From the NCBI RefSeq assembly GCF_938015785.1, contig NZ_CALLWC010000051.1, positions 5,051 to 69,050 of the forward strand: DNA of 64,000 bases, in the 5' to 3' direction. The translations under genes were made by a program, and so were the position numbers. The notes beneath the pieces were generated by a model, which was not told where the DNA came from, ran no database searches, and saw only the letters and a list, made by a program, of their open reading frames with translations. This document shows, one piece after another, positions 45,954 through 55,040 of this stretch (position 1 is the first letter of the stretch; the number at the start of each line of letters is the position of its first letter). This DNA comes from an uncultured Campylobacter sp. (GTDB lineage: Bacteria > Campylobacterota > Campylobacteria > Campylobacterales > Campylobacteraceae).

Positions 45954-47045
45954 GTGGAAGAAGATTATTATGAAATTTTAGGCGTGGCGCGCGATGCCGA
46001 CGCCGAGACGATAAAAAAGGCGTTTCGAAAGCTCGCTTTGCAATTCCATCCCGACCGCAACCAAGGCGACAAGCAGTCCGAGGAGAAATTTAAAAAGATC
46101 AACGAAGCGTATCAAATTTTAAGCGACGATCAAAAGCGCAGGATGTATGATCGCTACGGCAAAGAGGGCATCAGCGGCGCATACGGCGGCGCGGGCGGCG
46201 GAGGATTTGATTTTAGCTCCATTTTCGGCGATTTTTTTGAGCAGGCATTCGGCGGAGGCGGTCGCTCACGCCCTAGCGATCCATACGGCATAGATACCGA
46301 ACTGGTCGTAACGCTGGAGTTTAAAGAGGCTTTAGAGGGCGTACACAAGGAGATAAAATACAAGATTAAAAAGCCGTGCTCCACCTGCGACGCTACCGGC
46401 TCGAAGGATAAAAAAAGACACACCTGCTCCGCTTGCGGCGGCACTGGGCGCGTCGCGGTCAGGCGCGGATATATGAGCTTCATCCAAAGCTGCTCCGAAT
46501 GCGGCGGCACGGGCGAGATCGTAAAAGACAGATGCAAGGATTGCGGCGGCAAGGGCTTTACCGAGGAGGACGTGAGCCTTAAATTTGACATTCCTGCAGG
46601 TATCGACGACGGACAGCGCGTGCGCCTAAGCGGCAAAGGTAACGTCTCTAAAACCGGCGAGATCGGGGATCTGTACGTGATAGTGCGCGTGAAGGAGGAC
46701 AGCCACTTCCTGCGCGATGGAGATGATCTGTATATCGAGGTGCCGGTGTTTTTCACGCAGGCGATCTTGGGCGAGAGCATCGAGGTGCCGACGCCGCGCG
46801 GCAAGGCGGAGCTGAAACTCAAAGTAGGTACCAAGGACAAGCAGCGCTTCACGATCTACGGTGAGGGCGCGCCGAATATCCGCACTAAGAAAAACGGCGA
46901 TCTGATCGTGCAGGTAAACGTCCAGACGCCTAAAAAATTGAACGAGAAGCAAGAGGCGCTTTTGCGCGAGCTTCAAGAAAGCTTCGGCAGTAAGGGCGGA
47001 GACGACGAGGGGATACTCGATAAAATCAAGAATTTTTTCAAGTAA
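45954..47045 (+). CDS. dnaJ: Chaperone protein DnaJ
   Basis: 363 residues from a GTG at 45954 after AAGGAG. The J domain has HPD at 32-34. The Gly/Phe-rich linker (YGGAGGGGFDFSSIFGDFF) follows, then four cysteine repeats (CSTCDATG, CSACGGTG, CSECGGTG, CKDCGGKG); the first deviates from CxxCxGxG by an alanine. The C-terminal substrate-binding domains are complete. It is the co-chaperone of DnaK and in C. jejuni also lies divergent from racR. Confidence 0.97.
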   Translation: MEEDYYEILGVARDADAETIKKAFRKLALQFHPDRNQGDKQSEEKFKKINEAYQILSDDQKRRMYDRYGKEGISGAYGGAGGGGFDFSSIFGDFFEQAFGGGGRSRPSDPYGIDTELVVTLEFKEALEGVHKEIKYKIKKPCSTCDATGSKDKKRHTCSACGGTGRVAVRRGYMSFIQSCSECGGTGEIVKDRCKDCGGKGFTEEDVSLKFDIPAGIDDGQRVRLSGKGNVSKTGEIGDLYVIVRVKEDSHFLRDGDDLYIEVPVFFTQAILGESIEVPTPRGKAELKLKVGTKDKQRFTIYGEGAPNIRTKKNGDLIVQVNVQTPKKLNEKQEALLRELQESFGSKGGDDEGILDKIKNFFK

Positions 47046-47271
47046 ACTGCCTTGATCTGCCTTGATCTGTTTTGAGCGGTGGTCTTGCGGTTTTATTCAC
47101 CAAAGTACGGGATTTTCGCTTGGAATCTCGCTAAGAGTTTGGATGTAATTTCGGTGTAAATTTCGTGTCATTATTTGGATAAAATTTAATTAGCATTTAA
47201 TATTATTTAAATTTAAAGATTCTTAATATTAGTAAAGCAAATTAAAATTTTTATAATTAAGAGGTAGGATG

Positions 47272-48513
47272 ATGTTAAAACAAATTTTAAATGTAGCGTT
47301 AGCATATGTTGGGGTTATTGTCGGTGCTGGATTATCGTCCGGTCAGGATCTGATGCAATATTTCGTCAGTTTTGGCAAATGGGGTATTCTTGGAGCCGTT
47401 ATTCTTGGTATCCTCAATGCCGTCTTTGGTAAAATCATTATTACATTCGGTAGTTATTTTAGATCCAATGATCACTTTGAAGTTCTTTCACAAATTGCTG
47501 GATCTATCACTAATAAAATTCTTGATATTTCTTTAATTATTTGCTGTTTTGTGGTAGGTTTTGTCATGATTGCCGGGGCTGGATCAAATCTTAATCAGCA
47601 ATTTGGCATGCCATTCTGGTCAGGAGCACTCCTATGTGCCGTATTGATAATCCTTGTTAGCTTTCTTAATTTTGAAAAAATCACGAATGTGATCGGAATA
47701 TTTACGCCTATTATTTTTATCATGATTATGATTATGGCAGTGTATACCTTTGCAAGTCAACGTTTTGATTTTAAAGAATTAGAAACAATTGCAAATACAA
47801 TCTCTACTCCAATGCCAAATATCTGGTTTTCTGTTCTGAATTATTTTTCGCTCTGCGTTATGACAGGTGTATCAATGGCTTTTGTATTAGGGGGATCCAT
47901 TATGAGGATTGGTGTAGCAGAAAAAGGTGGTACTTTGGGTGGATTTATAATCGGTATTATCATCACAGTTACAACCTGTATCTTATATGCAAATGTAAAA
48001 CTTGCAACGACTGTTGATATTCCTATGTTGGCTATTGCCAAACAGATTCACCCTGCATTTGCGTTTGTGTATGCACTTGTTATCTTCGGCTTGATCTTTA
48101 ATACTGCTTTCAGTTTATTCTATGCCTTAGCAAAACGTTTCTCATCTAATCAATCAAAACGTTTTTATCCAATTATGATTGGCACCGTAGTTGTAGGGTA
48201 TATATTATCCTTTATGGGCTTTAAAAAATTAGTATCGATTATGTATCCAATTCTAGGTTATATTGGTTTCATAATGTTGATGGTATTACTAATTGGGTGG
48301 ATCAAAGAGAGGTCAAATGTTAGAGATGAGAAGTTTTTGCGTCGCAAGATGATTCGGTTGATCACAAAAAAATATGATGATGAACAGGAATATACGAAGG
48401 CAGATAAAGAAAAATTTCAGAAGCTGGGTGAGGATTCAATAGTTGATACTAAAAGTATTAAAAGCGATATCAAAGATCTTGTCAAAGAGCAGTTCACTGA
48501 TGATAACAAATAA
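47272..48513 (+). CDS. YkvI-like membrane transporter, probably acquired from Firmicutes
   Basis: 413 residues with about ten membrane helices and the N-terminus LNVALAYVGVIVGAGLSSGQ typical of YkvI-like proteins (LeuT/APC-type fold, substrate unknown). The C-terminal tail of about 75 residues is highly charged and cytoplasmic. Two stacked ATGs exist; I use the second (47272), six bases after GAGGT. Codon use differs sharply from all neighbours: AT-rich third positions, CTT/ATT-heavy, and only about three RAATTY words in 1.2 kb despite high A+T. This, with AT-rich flanks, points to horizontal transfer. Confidence 0.8.
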   Translation: MLKQILNVALAYVGVIVGAGLSSGQDLMQYFVSFGKWGILGAVILGILNAVFGKIIITFGSYFRSNDHFEVLSQIAGSITNKILDISLIICCFVVGFVMIAGAGSNLNQQFGMPFWSGALLCAVLIILVSFLNFEKITNVIGIFTPIIFIMIMIMAVYTFASQRFDFKELETIANTISTPMPNIWFSVLNYFSLCVMTGVSMAFVLGGSIMRIGVAEKGGTLGGFIIGIIITVTTCILYANVKLATTVDIPMLAIAKQIHPAFAFVYALVIFGLIFNTAFSLFYALAKRFSSNQSKRFYPIMIGTVVVGYILSFMGFKKLVSIMYPILGYIGFIMLMVLLIGWIKERSNVRDEKFLRRKMIRLITKKYDDEQEYTKADKEKFQKLGEDSIVDTKSIKSDIKDLVKEQFTDDNK

Positions 48514-48727
48514 ATAAAGTTCAAAAAAATAAAGAAAGAACGATTATTTGAATTGGTTGAATTTTAAAGGGCGGTAAAGGATTTCGCTTGAAATAAAAAG
48601 AGCTCGGAAAACCTTGATTAGCCTAATTTAATATAATGATTTTAAAAAGATTAAATCAAACATATTTTCTGTTCTTTATCGTAAAAATTTCAAAATAAAA
48701 GCAACTATGAATTTAAAAAGGACAAAG

Positions 48728-49168
48728 ATGGATCGCAAAAACGGACCTGCGAATTTCAGATCCGCAGATGATGAGATGTTTACGTTTTTATCGAGCTTGG
48801 GCGATCGCTGGCGAGTGAGCGAGGGCGGAGCGCGCTTTATAGAGGAAAATTTCACCTTCGTCGGTTCCAAGCCCGTCTTGCGGGGATTGAAAGATTACGT
48901 GACCGCGGGCTGCCTGAGCTTTGCCGGTGCCAGAAGCTTCATAGACGCAAACCCTGCGGTAAAAGCGAGGATTTTAGGCGGCGAAATCTGCTATCTAGGC
49001 GATAGTTTAACGAGCGCCGAGGTTAAATTTGCGCCCGAATATTTTTACGATTTTTTAAAATTTATAATGGAACAGATCCCTGAACACCACTATTTTTTCA
49101 GCCCTACCGCGCGCTGGCTCCTGCTGGTTGCGATGGAGAAATACGTGGAATTTGCGGCTTTGGATTAA
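48728..49168 (+). CDS. Hypothetical protein
   Basis: 146 residues from the ATG at 48728 (MDRKNGPANFRSADDEMFTF), preceded by AAAAGGACAAAG; an ATG seven codons earlier has no ribosome-binding site. It is soluble, mixed alpha/beta, with VLRGLKDYVTAGCLSFAGAR and a C-terminal helix PTARWLLLVAMEKYVEF. I do not recognise the family. Codon use returns to the native style, unlike the gene before it. Confidence 0.65.
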   Translation: MDRKNGPANFRSADDEMFTFLSSLGDRWRVSEGGARFIEENFTFVGSKPVLRGLKDYVTAGCLSFAGARSFIDANPAVKARILGGEICYLGDSLTSAEVKFAPEYFYDFLKFIMEQIPEHHYFFSPTARWLLLVAMEKYVEFAALD

Positions 49169-49335
49169 TATTTGGATCCACGAAAATTTGCGAAATTTTG
49201 CCGATTTAAGGCGTGAAAAATTTTATCTAGGTATAGATAGGCGCATATGAGGGTAATTAAAATTCGCTTGAGCTAAAAAAATTTCATTTTAAGATTTGCG
49301 GAAGTAAAATAACAGATCAAATTTAAAGGCACCCC

Positions 49336-49822
49336 ATGAAAAATCCAGAATGGCTAGGTAAAGAAATTTATCGCGTGGAAAGAAGTAAAATTTTTGGGCA
49401 CTTAAGACCATATTTATCATATGCGGTATTATTATTACTAGTGTATACCGGTTGGTATAGAGGCGATATTATTGGTATTTCTATCTCATTTATTATATTT
49501 TTTAACGCTCATAATGCTATTTACAGAGCAGACGTTTCGAAAAATTATATTTTATGAAAATGGCTTTGTAATATCTAATTATTTTACGAAGACATTCAAA
49601 TATGATGAATTAAAATTAATATATTTGCAATTTTCGTCTGGACTATTTTTTAAAGAAAATGCTCCGCTTATAATAAATTTTGACTTCAAGAAATTATGGA
49701 TAGAGGGACTTATCTTTGACATCAATACATCGTTAATACAAAAAAATGAGATCGAAAGAATAATAGAGATTTTTAAATTAAAAGAAGTTCATTATGACGA
49801 TAGTGTAAAAGCAGGGATATAA
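49336..49822 (+). pseudogene. Frameshifted small membrane protein
   Basis: The first frame (49336-49557) starts MKNPEWLGKEIYRVERSKIF and has two membrane helices, then stops after RADVSKNYIL. The next frame continues KIIFYENGFVISNYFTKTFK to the stop at 49822 and has no start of its own. Removing one A from the A5 run near 49542 fuses them into SKIIFYENGF, giving about 160 residues. The whole resembles small two-helix proteins with a cytoplasmic PH-like beta domain; function unknown. AT-rich like the YkvI gene nearby. Confidence 0.6.
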
Positions 49823-49867
49823 AAATAGGCAAAATATTGCTATTGCAAAAGTTCTTTGAGGCGGTCT

Positions 49868-51205
49868 TTACCCCTTGCCTAGCTTGATACGTGCCCTAAA
49901 ATCGGGCATGATCTGCGCGATGAGCGCGTAAAAATCCGCTCCGTGATTTGCGTGGATAAGGTGCGCGAGCTCATGCAGCACGACGTATTCGACGAAGCGC
50001 CGATCCCGCTCTATCAGGCTTAGCGAGAAGTTGAGATAGCCCTTAGCGTGGTTGCAGCTGCCCCAGCGCGTCTGCATTTTGCGCACCCGCACCCGCGCGA
50101 TCTTGCGGCCTATTCGCGGGGAAAATTTCTCGATATAGCGTAGGTAAAGCTCAAGCGCAAAGGCCTTTTTAAACGCCGCAAACTCACCCTCGCTCTCGCA
50201 AAAGATCACGTCTCGTGACATAAAAATTTTATCTTTAAATTTAGAGCTTTGGATAAAATTTTTGATCGTAAAATCGGGCTCGTTGCGCTCGATATCCGCC
50301 GCTTGCACGCTTTGTACTACATTTTGCGGCACGTTTTTACTCGCGGATTTTGAAGTTCCTTCATTCACAGCGGGTTTAAATTTTAAAATTCCTTCGCCCG
50401 CGACAGAGCTAAAATTTGAAATTTCTCCGCTTGCAGCAGGTTTAAAATTTGAAATTCCCTCACCCGCGATAGGTTTAAATTTTAAAATTTCGTCCCTTGC
50501 GGCGGGGTTAAATTTTAAATTTTCGCCGTAGGATTGTTCGAAAATATTTTGCGCCGCCGTATTTATAAACCCGCTGCTTTGTCGCATTTTGCTCTGTTGC
50601 GAGAGCCCTTGCGCCGCATCGTCCGGTAGGTTAAATTTCAAATCCTCGCCCGCTGCACCATTTTGCGAGGTGTGTCCGCCCGAGTGAAATTTTAAAATTT
50701 CATTTTCCGCAGCGCCGTCCGCACCGTCATTCATGCCGCTAGTGCCGTTATTTGCGCCGCCTCTCACATCGACGCCATCGACGCCGCTACCGCTTATGCC
50801 CGCGCCGCTTTGTAAATGAGCCGAATTTACGCCGCCCGCGTCACTATTCGCATCGCCATTCGCCCAGTTCACGCAGCCTTGCGTGCCGCTATCGCCTAAA
50901 CTTTTATTCGCGCCGCAGTTCGCGCCAAGCTCGACCTCGCGGCTAAATTTCAGCTTGTAAATTTTGCCTAAAATTCTAATCTCGTCGCTCGCTAAAAGTT
51001 TGCTTCGCAGCCGCTCTAGCGTTTGGCGGATCCAGCTTTCGTGCTTTAGGATGAAGTCTTTCGCCTGTGCCGCGGTGTAGGAGCGCGGCACGCTCACGCT
51101 GATTTCGCAGTCCTTGCTAATGCGAATGCGCGCGTATTTCATCCGCTTAAAACGCAGACTGATCGGCAAGCCTAGCAAATTTAGACTAACTTTTTGCTCT
51201 GCCAT
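49868..51205 (-). CDS. YgjP-like (DUF45) metallopeptidase with 213-residue low-complexity insert
   Basis: 445 residues, about twice the family length. The N-terminal part (KYARIRISKDCEISVSVPRS) and the C-terminal metal site are intact: MQTRWGSCNHAKGYLNFSL, then HELAH at 410-414 followed by ANHGADFY. Between about residues 93 and 305 (DNA 50290-50929) lies an insert. Its first half is Gly/Asn/Ala/Ser-rich. Its second half has five repeats of about 12 residues with the pattern E-I-L-K-F-K-P-x-A (for example EILKFKPIAGEG, ISNFKPAASGE). Each repeat is encoded by two RAATTY words. Function of the family is unknown. The start overlaps the MATE gene end. Confidence 0.8.
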   Translation of the reverse strand: MAEQKVSLNLLGLPISLRFKRMKYARIRISKDCEISVSVPRSYTAAQAKDFILKHESWIRQTLERLRSKLLASDEIRILGKIYKLKFSREVELGANCGANKSLGDSGTQGCVNWANGDANSDAGGVNSAHLQSGAGISGSGVDGVDVRGGANNGTSGMNDGADGAAENEILKFHSGGHTSQNGAAGEDLKFNLPDDAAQGLSQQSKMRQSSGFINTAAQNIFEQSYGENLKFNPAARDEILKFKPIAGEGISNFKPAASGEISNFSSVAGEGILKFKPAVNEGTSKSASKNVPQNVVQSVQAADIERNEPDFTIKNFIQSSKFKDKIFMSRDVIFCESEGEFAAFKKAFALELYLRYIEKFSPRIGRKIARVRVRKMQTRWGSCNHAKGYLNFSLSLIERDRRFVEYVVLHELAHLIHANHGADFYALIAQIMPDFRARIKLGKG

Positions 51206-52503
51206 TTTTTACTTATCCATCGCGCCGTATTCGCGCTGCCGCGTAGCCACTCGTCGCAGAAAAACCCGATCCAAACGCCCAAAATTCCATACCCCAGATG
51301 GATACCCAAAAGCCAGCCCACGGGGATCGAGATGCCCCACATAAAGATCACGCCCATCGCAAAGGGAAACCTCGCGTCGCCGCTTGCGCGCAGGGCGTTT
51401 ACGAAGACGATATTAAGCGTCCGCCCGAACTCAAGCCCCAGCGTGAGGTAAAAAAGCGGCCGCATGACCTGCTTGTGCGCCTCGCTTAGGCTTAACATCT
51501 CCATGATCTGCTCGCGCGCTAAAAATACGATCGCGACGAAAAGCGCCGTCGCCCCGAGCCCAAGGCGCAGCGCGGTAAATGTGTGTCGGTACGCCTCCTG
51601 CGGCTTGGCAGCGCCTACGAGGCGGCCTACGATCACTTCGTTTGCCATACTGATCGCGCTTCCGCCGAAGAAGATGAATGATGAAATTTGAAAATAGATC
51701 GTCTGCACGGTAAGGCTCGCCTCGCCCATGCTCGCGACGAAGGCGAATGCGACCAGATACTGCACGATCCACAGCATGTTTTCGCCCGCGCTCGGAAGCC
51801 CTACGGATAGAATTTTACGCAGCGTGGCAAACTGGATCTTTAAAAACATCGTGAGGTAAAATTTTATCTTTAGCACCTTCGTGATGATAAGGAAGAATAA
51901 AAATACGCCGATCATGCGCCCTGCGATCGTGCTTACGCCTATGCCCTCAAGCCCGTAGTACGGCAGTCCGAACGGCCGAAAGAGCACGACGTAGTTGCCC
52001 GCGAGCGTGACTAAATTCATCACCACGGAGACCGCGATGATGAAATTTGCGTATCCGTAGACGCGAACGATGGCGCTAAGCACGATCGCTACGGCGTCTA
52101 TCGCAAAGACGATGCTGATAACCTTAAGATAGATCGCGCTTTCGCTCAAAAGCTCGGCGGGCACCTGCAGAGCGTGCAGTAAAAACGGTGCGCAGCTAAA
52201 GACGAAAATGCCGCTACAAAGTCCCACGAGCGCGTTAAATGTGATGCTCGTGTGGATCGCACGCATCGCTAGGACTTTGTTTTTCGCCCCCAGCGCCTGC
52301 GCTACGAGTACCGAGCAGCCCACGGCGAGGAAGCCGAAAACGGTGACGAAGAGCAAAAATATCTCGTTGCCCGCTCCTAACGCGCCCACGAGCGAGACGT
52401 CCACGCGCGAGATCATGTAGGTGTTGATAAACGTGGTTACTAGGCGCAAAAACATATCGACGTAGATTGCGAGCGAGAGCCTTAGTAGCGAGATTTCTTT
52501 CAT
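51181..52503 (-). CDS. MATE family efflux transporter
   Basis: 440 residues with about twelve membrane helices. Typical MATE segments are ALGAGNEIFLLFVTVFGFLA, ILSVGLPSAGENMLWIVQY and IFMWGISIPVGWLLG. It probably exports drugs or cationic metabolites using a Na+ or H+ gradient. The stop lies inside the start of the YgjP-like gene (25-bp overlap), so the two are cotranscribed. Confidence 0.9.
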   Translation of the reverse strand: MKEISLLRLSLAIYVDMFLRLVTTFINTYMISRVDVSLVGALGAGNEIFLLFVTVFGFLAVGCSVLVAQALGAKNKVLAMRAIHTSITFNALVGLCSGIFVFSCAPFLLHALQVPAELLSESAIYLKVISIVFAIDAVAIVLSAIVRVYGYANFIIAVSVVMNLVTLAGNYVVLFRPFGLPYYGLEGIGVSTIAGRMIGVFLFFLIITKVLKIKFYLTMFLKIQFATLRKILSVGLPSAGENMLWIVQYLVAFAFVASMGEASLTVQTIYFQISSFIFFGGSAISMANEVIVGRLVGAAKPQEAYRHTFTALRLGLGATALFVAIVFLAREQIMEMLSLSEAHKQVMRPLFYLTLGLEFGRTLNIVFVNALRASGDARFPFAMGVIFMWGISIPVGWLLGIHLGYGILGVWIGFFCDEWLRGSANTARWISKKWQSKKLV

Positions 52504-52755
52504 ATTTTGCCTTTATTTGGGGGAAATTGTAGCCGAAAATTCTTTTAGGTTTGCTTTCGCAAAGGTGGGGGCGAGCGGAGTTGTTTTGCGCGCCGTGCGA
52601 TATGCGTAAAATTATAATTTACGGTGCCCGGTGCGAATATGCGGTGATTTAGCACAGACGAGCGGTTGGTTTATTTGGCGCTGTGGCCGCGAATGAGCGG
52701 TTTTAATAAATGGAGCGCGGAATTTAAACGCGGATGTTTTTAAATAAACATCAAG

Positions 52756-53037
52756 TTATCTCAATAAATTTTGCTTAAATATCGCTAGGATAACGATCGT
52801 ATCGCTGGGTTCGTCTATTAGATACGGGATTACGAAACCCTTGAATATGAAATCTCTAATTTTATCATCGTCAAAGCTTTTTGATCTACGAAATTTATAC
52901 GGCATAAAGCCAAGCTCGCCTGCTCGCGCAAAAAGCTCGTTTTTAAAATTTTCCGCCGCATCCTCTGAGTGCTCTGCGATAAATTCTACTATCTTGCTAA
53001 GCTGCGCACGAAATCTTTTAGACTGGATTATTTTCAA
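52756..53037 (-). CDS. RelE/ParE-family toxin
   Basis: 93 residues. The N-terminal helices (KRFRAQLSKIVEFIAEHSED) and the strand-rich end (KIRDFIFKGFVIPYLIDEPS, VILAIFKQN) follow the RelE/ParE fold. It begins inside the upstream gene by an ATGA-type overlap, the order antitoxin then toxin. ParE members poison gyrase and RelE members cut mRNA on the ribosome; the sequence looks more ParE-like but I cannot be sure. Confidence 0.82.
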   Translation of the reverse strand: MKIIQSKRFRAQLSKIVEFIAEHSEDAAENFKNELFARAGELGFMPYKFRRSKSFDDDKIRDFIFKGFVIPYLIDEPSDTIVILAIFKQNLLR

Positions 53038-53285
53038 TTTTTCCAGCCCTTGCCTAGCTCCTCGAAGCCGCTTAGATCGCCGTTTGCATATGATTTTAAA
53101 TCTGCATCCATTCCGCTTTTTATCTCGTCGTAACTTTCGCCGGATCTGAACTCCGATAGAATCGTTTCTAAATTTTTCTCGCCGCTTAGAGTGATCTGTG
53201 CGGCAGGATCGATTTTTAAAAAAAGCTTCTTAAAAGTTTCGAGAGTATCGCGATCGACGCCGCTTTGGATCTGCATAGTGATCAT
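53034..53285 (-). CDS. Putative antitoxin partner of RelE/ParE toxin
   Basis: 83 residues from ATG 53285 after AAGGAG. It is acidic (LKIDPAAQITLSGEKNLETI) and ends with GFEELGKGWKN, a typical antitoxin-like tail. I see no RHH or HTH domain with certainty. Its role follows from the four-base overlap with the toxin. Confidence 0.65.
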   Translation of the reverse strand: MITMQIQSGVDRDTLETFKKLFLKIDPAAQITLSGEKNLETILSEFRSGESYDEIKSGMDADLKSYANGDLSGFEELGKGWKN

Positions 53286-53372
53286 TTTGGCTCCTTAAAT
53301 TTTAGCGATTATAGCAGCTCATAGCTAAATTTAATACAGCCAAAGCTCGATAAATTTTAAAATTTATGTCCG

Positions 53373-53813
53373 CTAGATAGAATTTCGCTTCCTCATATGA
53401 ACCGTGAAGTGCTCCGACGCGTCCTTAAAGCCGCACTTTTGTAGGAATTCTCCGGCACCCTCAGCCTTATGCAGAGGGGTCACGACAAAGGTGGTGGTGT
53501 GCGCAAAGCGCTTATTGAAGGCATTTACGAGCGCCGTACCGATACCGCGCCTTTGATAATCCTTATGAACTATCACGCAGTAAAGATAGCTCGTAGCGAA
53601 GTTATCGCGGTCGCAAAACGCCTCCAGCACCCCCACGGTCTTGCCTTGCGTTTTGGCAATCGCCACGTAATCATAGGTGCGCCACACTCTGTATGTCTCG
53701 TGCGGCGGCACGGAGGCTGCGTTTTGCTCCGTATCCCAGCCGATCGAGACCATTATCTCATCCAGATCGCTAGGCTTAAAATCAGCGGAATTTTCTAAAA
53801 TTTCAAACTCCAT
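53373..53813 (-). CDS. GNAT family N-acetyltransferase
   Basis: 146 residues from ATG 53813 after AAGGAGCGAAG. The acetyl-CoA-binding motif A is VHKDYQRRGIGTALVNAFN (R/Q-x-x-G-x-G/A), followed by motif B with HKAEGAGEFLQKCGFKD. It transfers an acetyl group to an unknown substrate. It lies next to the toxin-antitoxin pair; some GNATs are TA toxins, but this one lacks an adjacent RHH antitoxin. Confidence 0.88.
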   Translation of the reverse strand: MEFEILENSADFKPSDLDEIMVSIGWDTEQNAASVPPHETYRVWRTYDYVAIAKTQGKTVGVLEAFCDRDNFATSYLYCVIVHKDYQRRGIGTALVNAFNKRFAHTTTFVVTPLHKAEGAGEFLQKCGFKDASEHFTVHMRKRNSI

Positions 53814-54030
53814 CTTCGCTCCTTAATTGAAATAGCTTTTCAAATCGCAAGTATATCGCCGTAGCTTTAAAACGGCATTAAATATCAATTAGTGGCTCTT
53901 ACGGAGAGGTTTAAATTTTAAAATTTAAAGGCGCGGCGGGGCGCTGTGCGTAAATTTAACCCAAATTTAAAATTCTAACCATTTACCGCAATTTGATATA
54001 AACTCGGCAAAATTTTCCCAAGGATCCCCG

Positions 54031-55017
54031 ATGCAAACGCTTGATTTTCACGTCCATCTGCTAAGCAAAGAGGTGCGCTTCGACCGCCCTTACGACAGGC
54101 TCGCGCTGCGCCTTTTCGGCAGGCGCTTCGGCATAGACGTATCGCGCGCGATCAAAGAGCCCTATGAAGCCTATGTGGACGCTCTGCTCGGCGGGCTTAG
54201 AGCTTCGAAATACGTTAAAAAGGCGGTGCTTTTCGGCGTGGATGCTAAATTTAGCGACGCAGGCGAGCTAATCCATCGCGATAAGACCGTCTGTGCGGAC
54301 AACGACAGCGTGTTTGAAATTTATCAAAAAAACCCAGATCTCATCGTACCGTTTTTTAGCATCAATCCAAAGCGAGCAGACGCGCTAGATGAGATCGATC
54401 GCTGCTTCGAGCTCGGATTTAAGGGGGCGAAATTTTTACAAAACTATTGGGATCTGGATACGAGGCTGCCTCGCTACGTGCCGTATTTTGAAAAGCTCGC
54501 CAAGCTCGGCTTGCCGCTAGTGATCCACGTCGGCAACGAAAGCTCGGTGCCGAGTACTCGCCGCTGCGAGGCGCTGGAGATGATATACGCGCCGCTTGAG
54601 CTGGGCGTTACGACGGTGTGCGCACACATGGCGATTAACTACGAATATTCGCATATTTTTCGTGCGCTCTCGCGCCGCCCGCGAAATTTCGGACACGATT
54701 ATTTTGCGCTTCTGGCGCTTCTGCGCACGCACAAAAACCTCTACGCCGACGTTTCCGCGCTGATGACGCCGGTGCGCGCCAAGGCTCTGCCGCATCTGGC
54801 GAGCCAAACGGACGTGCACTCGCGCTTGCTTTACGCTTCGGACTTTCCGGTGCCGTATTCTGCGATATACAACACCTACGATCTGCGCCTGTCGCAGCGT
54901 ATCGCGCTGCATAAAGAGCCCAATCCTTTCGATTGCAACGCGCGCGGACTGCTCGCGTATTTCGGCGAGGATAGCGAGCTGTGGAGCAACTACAAAAAAA
55001 TTCTACCCTTTGCGTAG
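54031..55017 (+). CDS. Amidohydrolase family metal-dependent hydrolase
   Basis: 328 residues with metal-ligand motifs in order: DFHVHL at the N-terminus, LVIHVGNES in the middle, CAHMAIN and LYASDFPVP at the end. This is the TIM-barrel amidohydrolase-2 pattern (decarboxylase/hydrolase type). The substrate is unknown. AAGGATCCCCG precedes the ATG. The next, broken gene starts 23 bases after the stop. Confidence 0.85.
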   Translation: MQTLDFHVHLLSKEVRFDRPYDRLALRLFGRRFGIDVSRAIKEPYEAYVDALLGGLRASKYVKKAVLFGVDAKFSDAGELIHRDKTVCADNDSVFEIYQKNPDLIVPFFSINPKRADALDEIDRCFELGFKGAKFLQNYWDLDTRLPRYVPYFEKLAKLGLPLVIHVGNESSVPSTRRCEALEMIYAPLELGVTTVCAHMAINYEYSHIFRALSRRPRNFGHDYFALLALLRTHKNLYADVSALMTPVRAKALPHLASQTDVHSRLLYASDFPVPYSAIYNTYDLRLSQRIALHKEPNPFDCNARGLLAYFGEDSELWSNYKKILPFA

Positions 55018-55040
55018 TTGGCGAAATTTAGGAAGCGGGC

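Noticed and set aside
53373..53813. GNAT protein as a TacT/AtaT-type toxin
   Set aside because: No RHH antitoxin gene is adjacent; the upstream pair is a separate RelE/ParE system.
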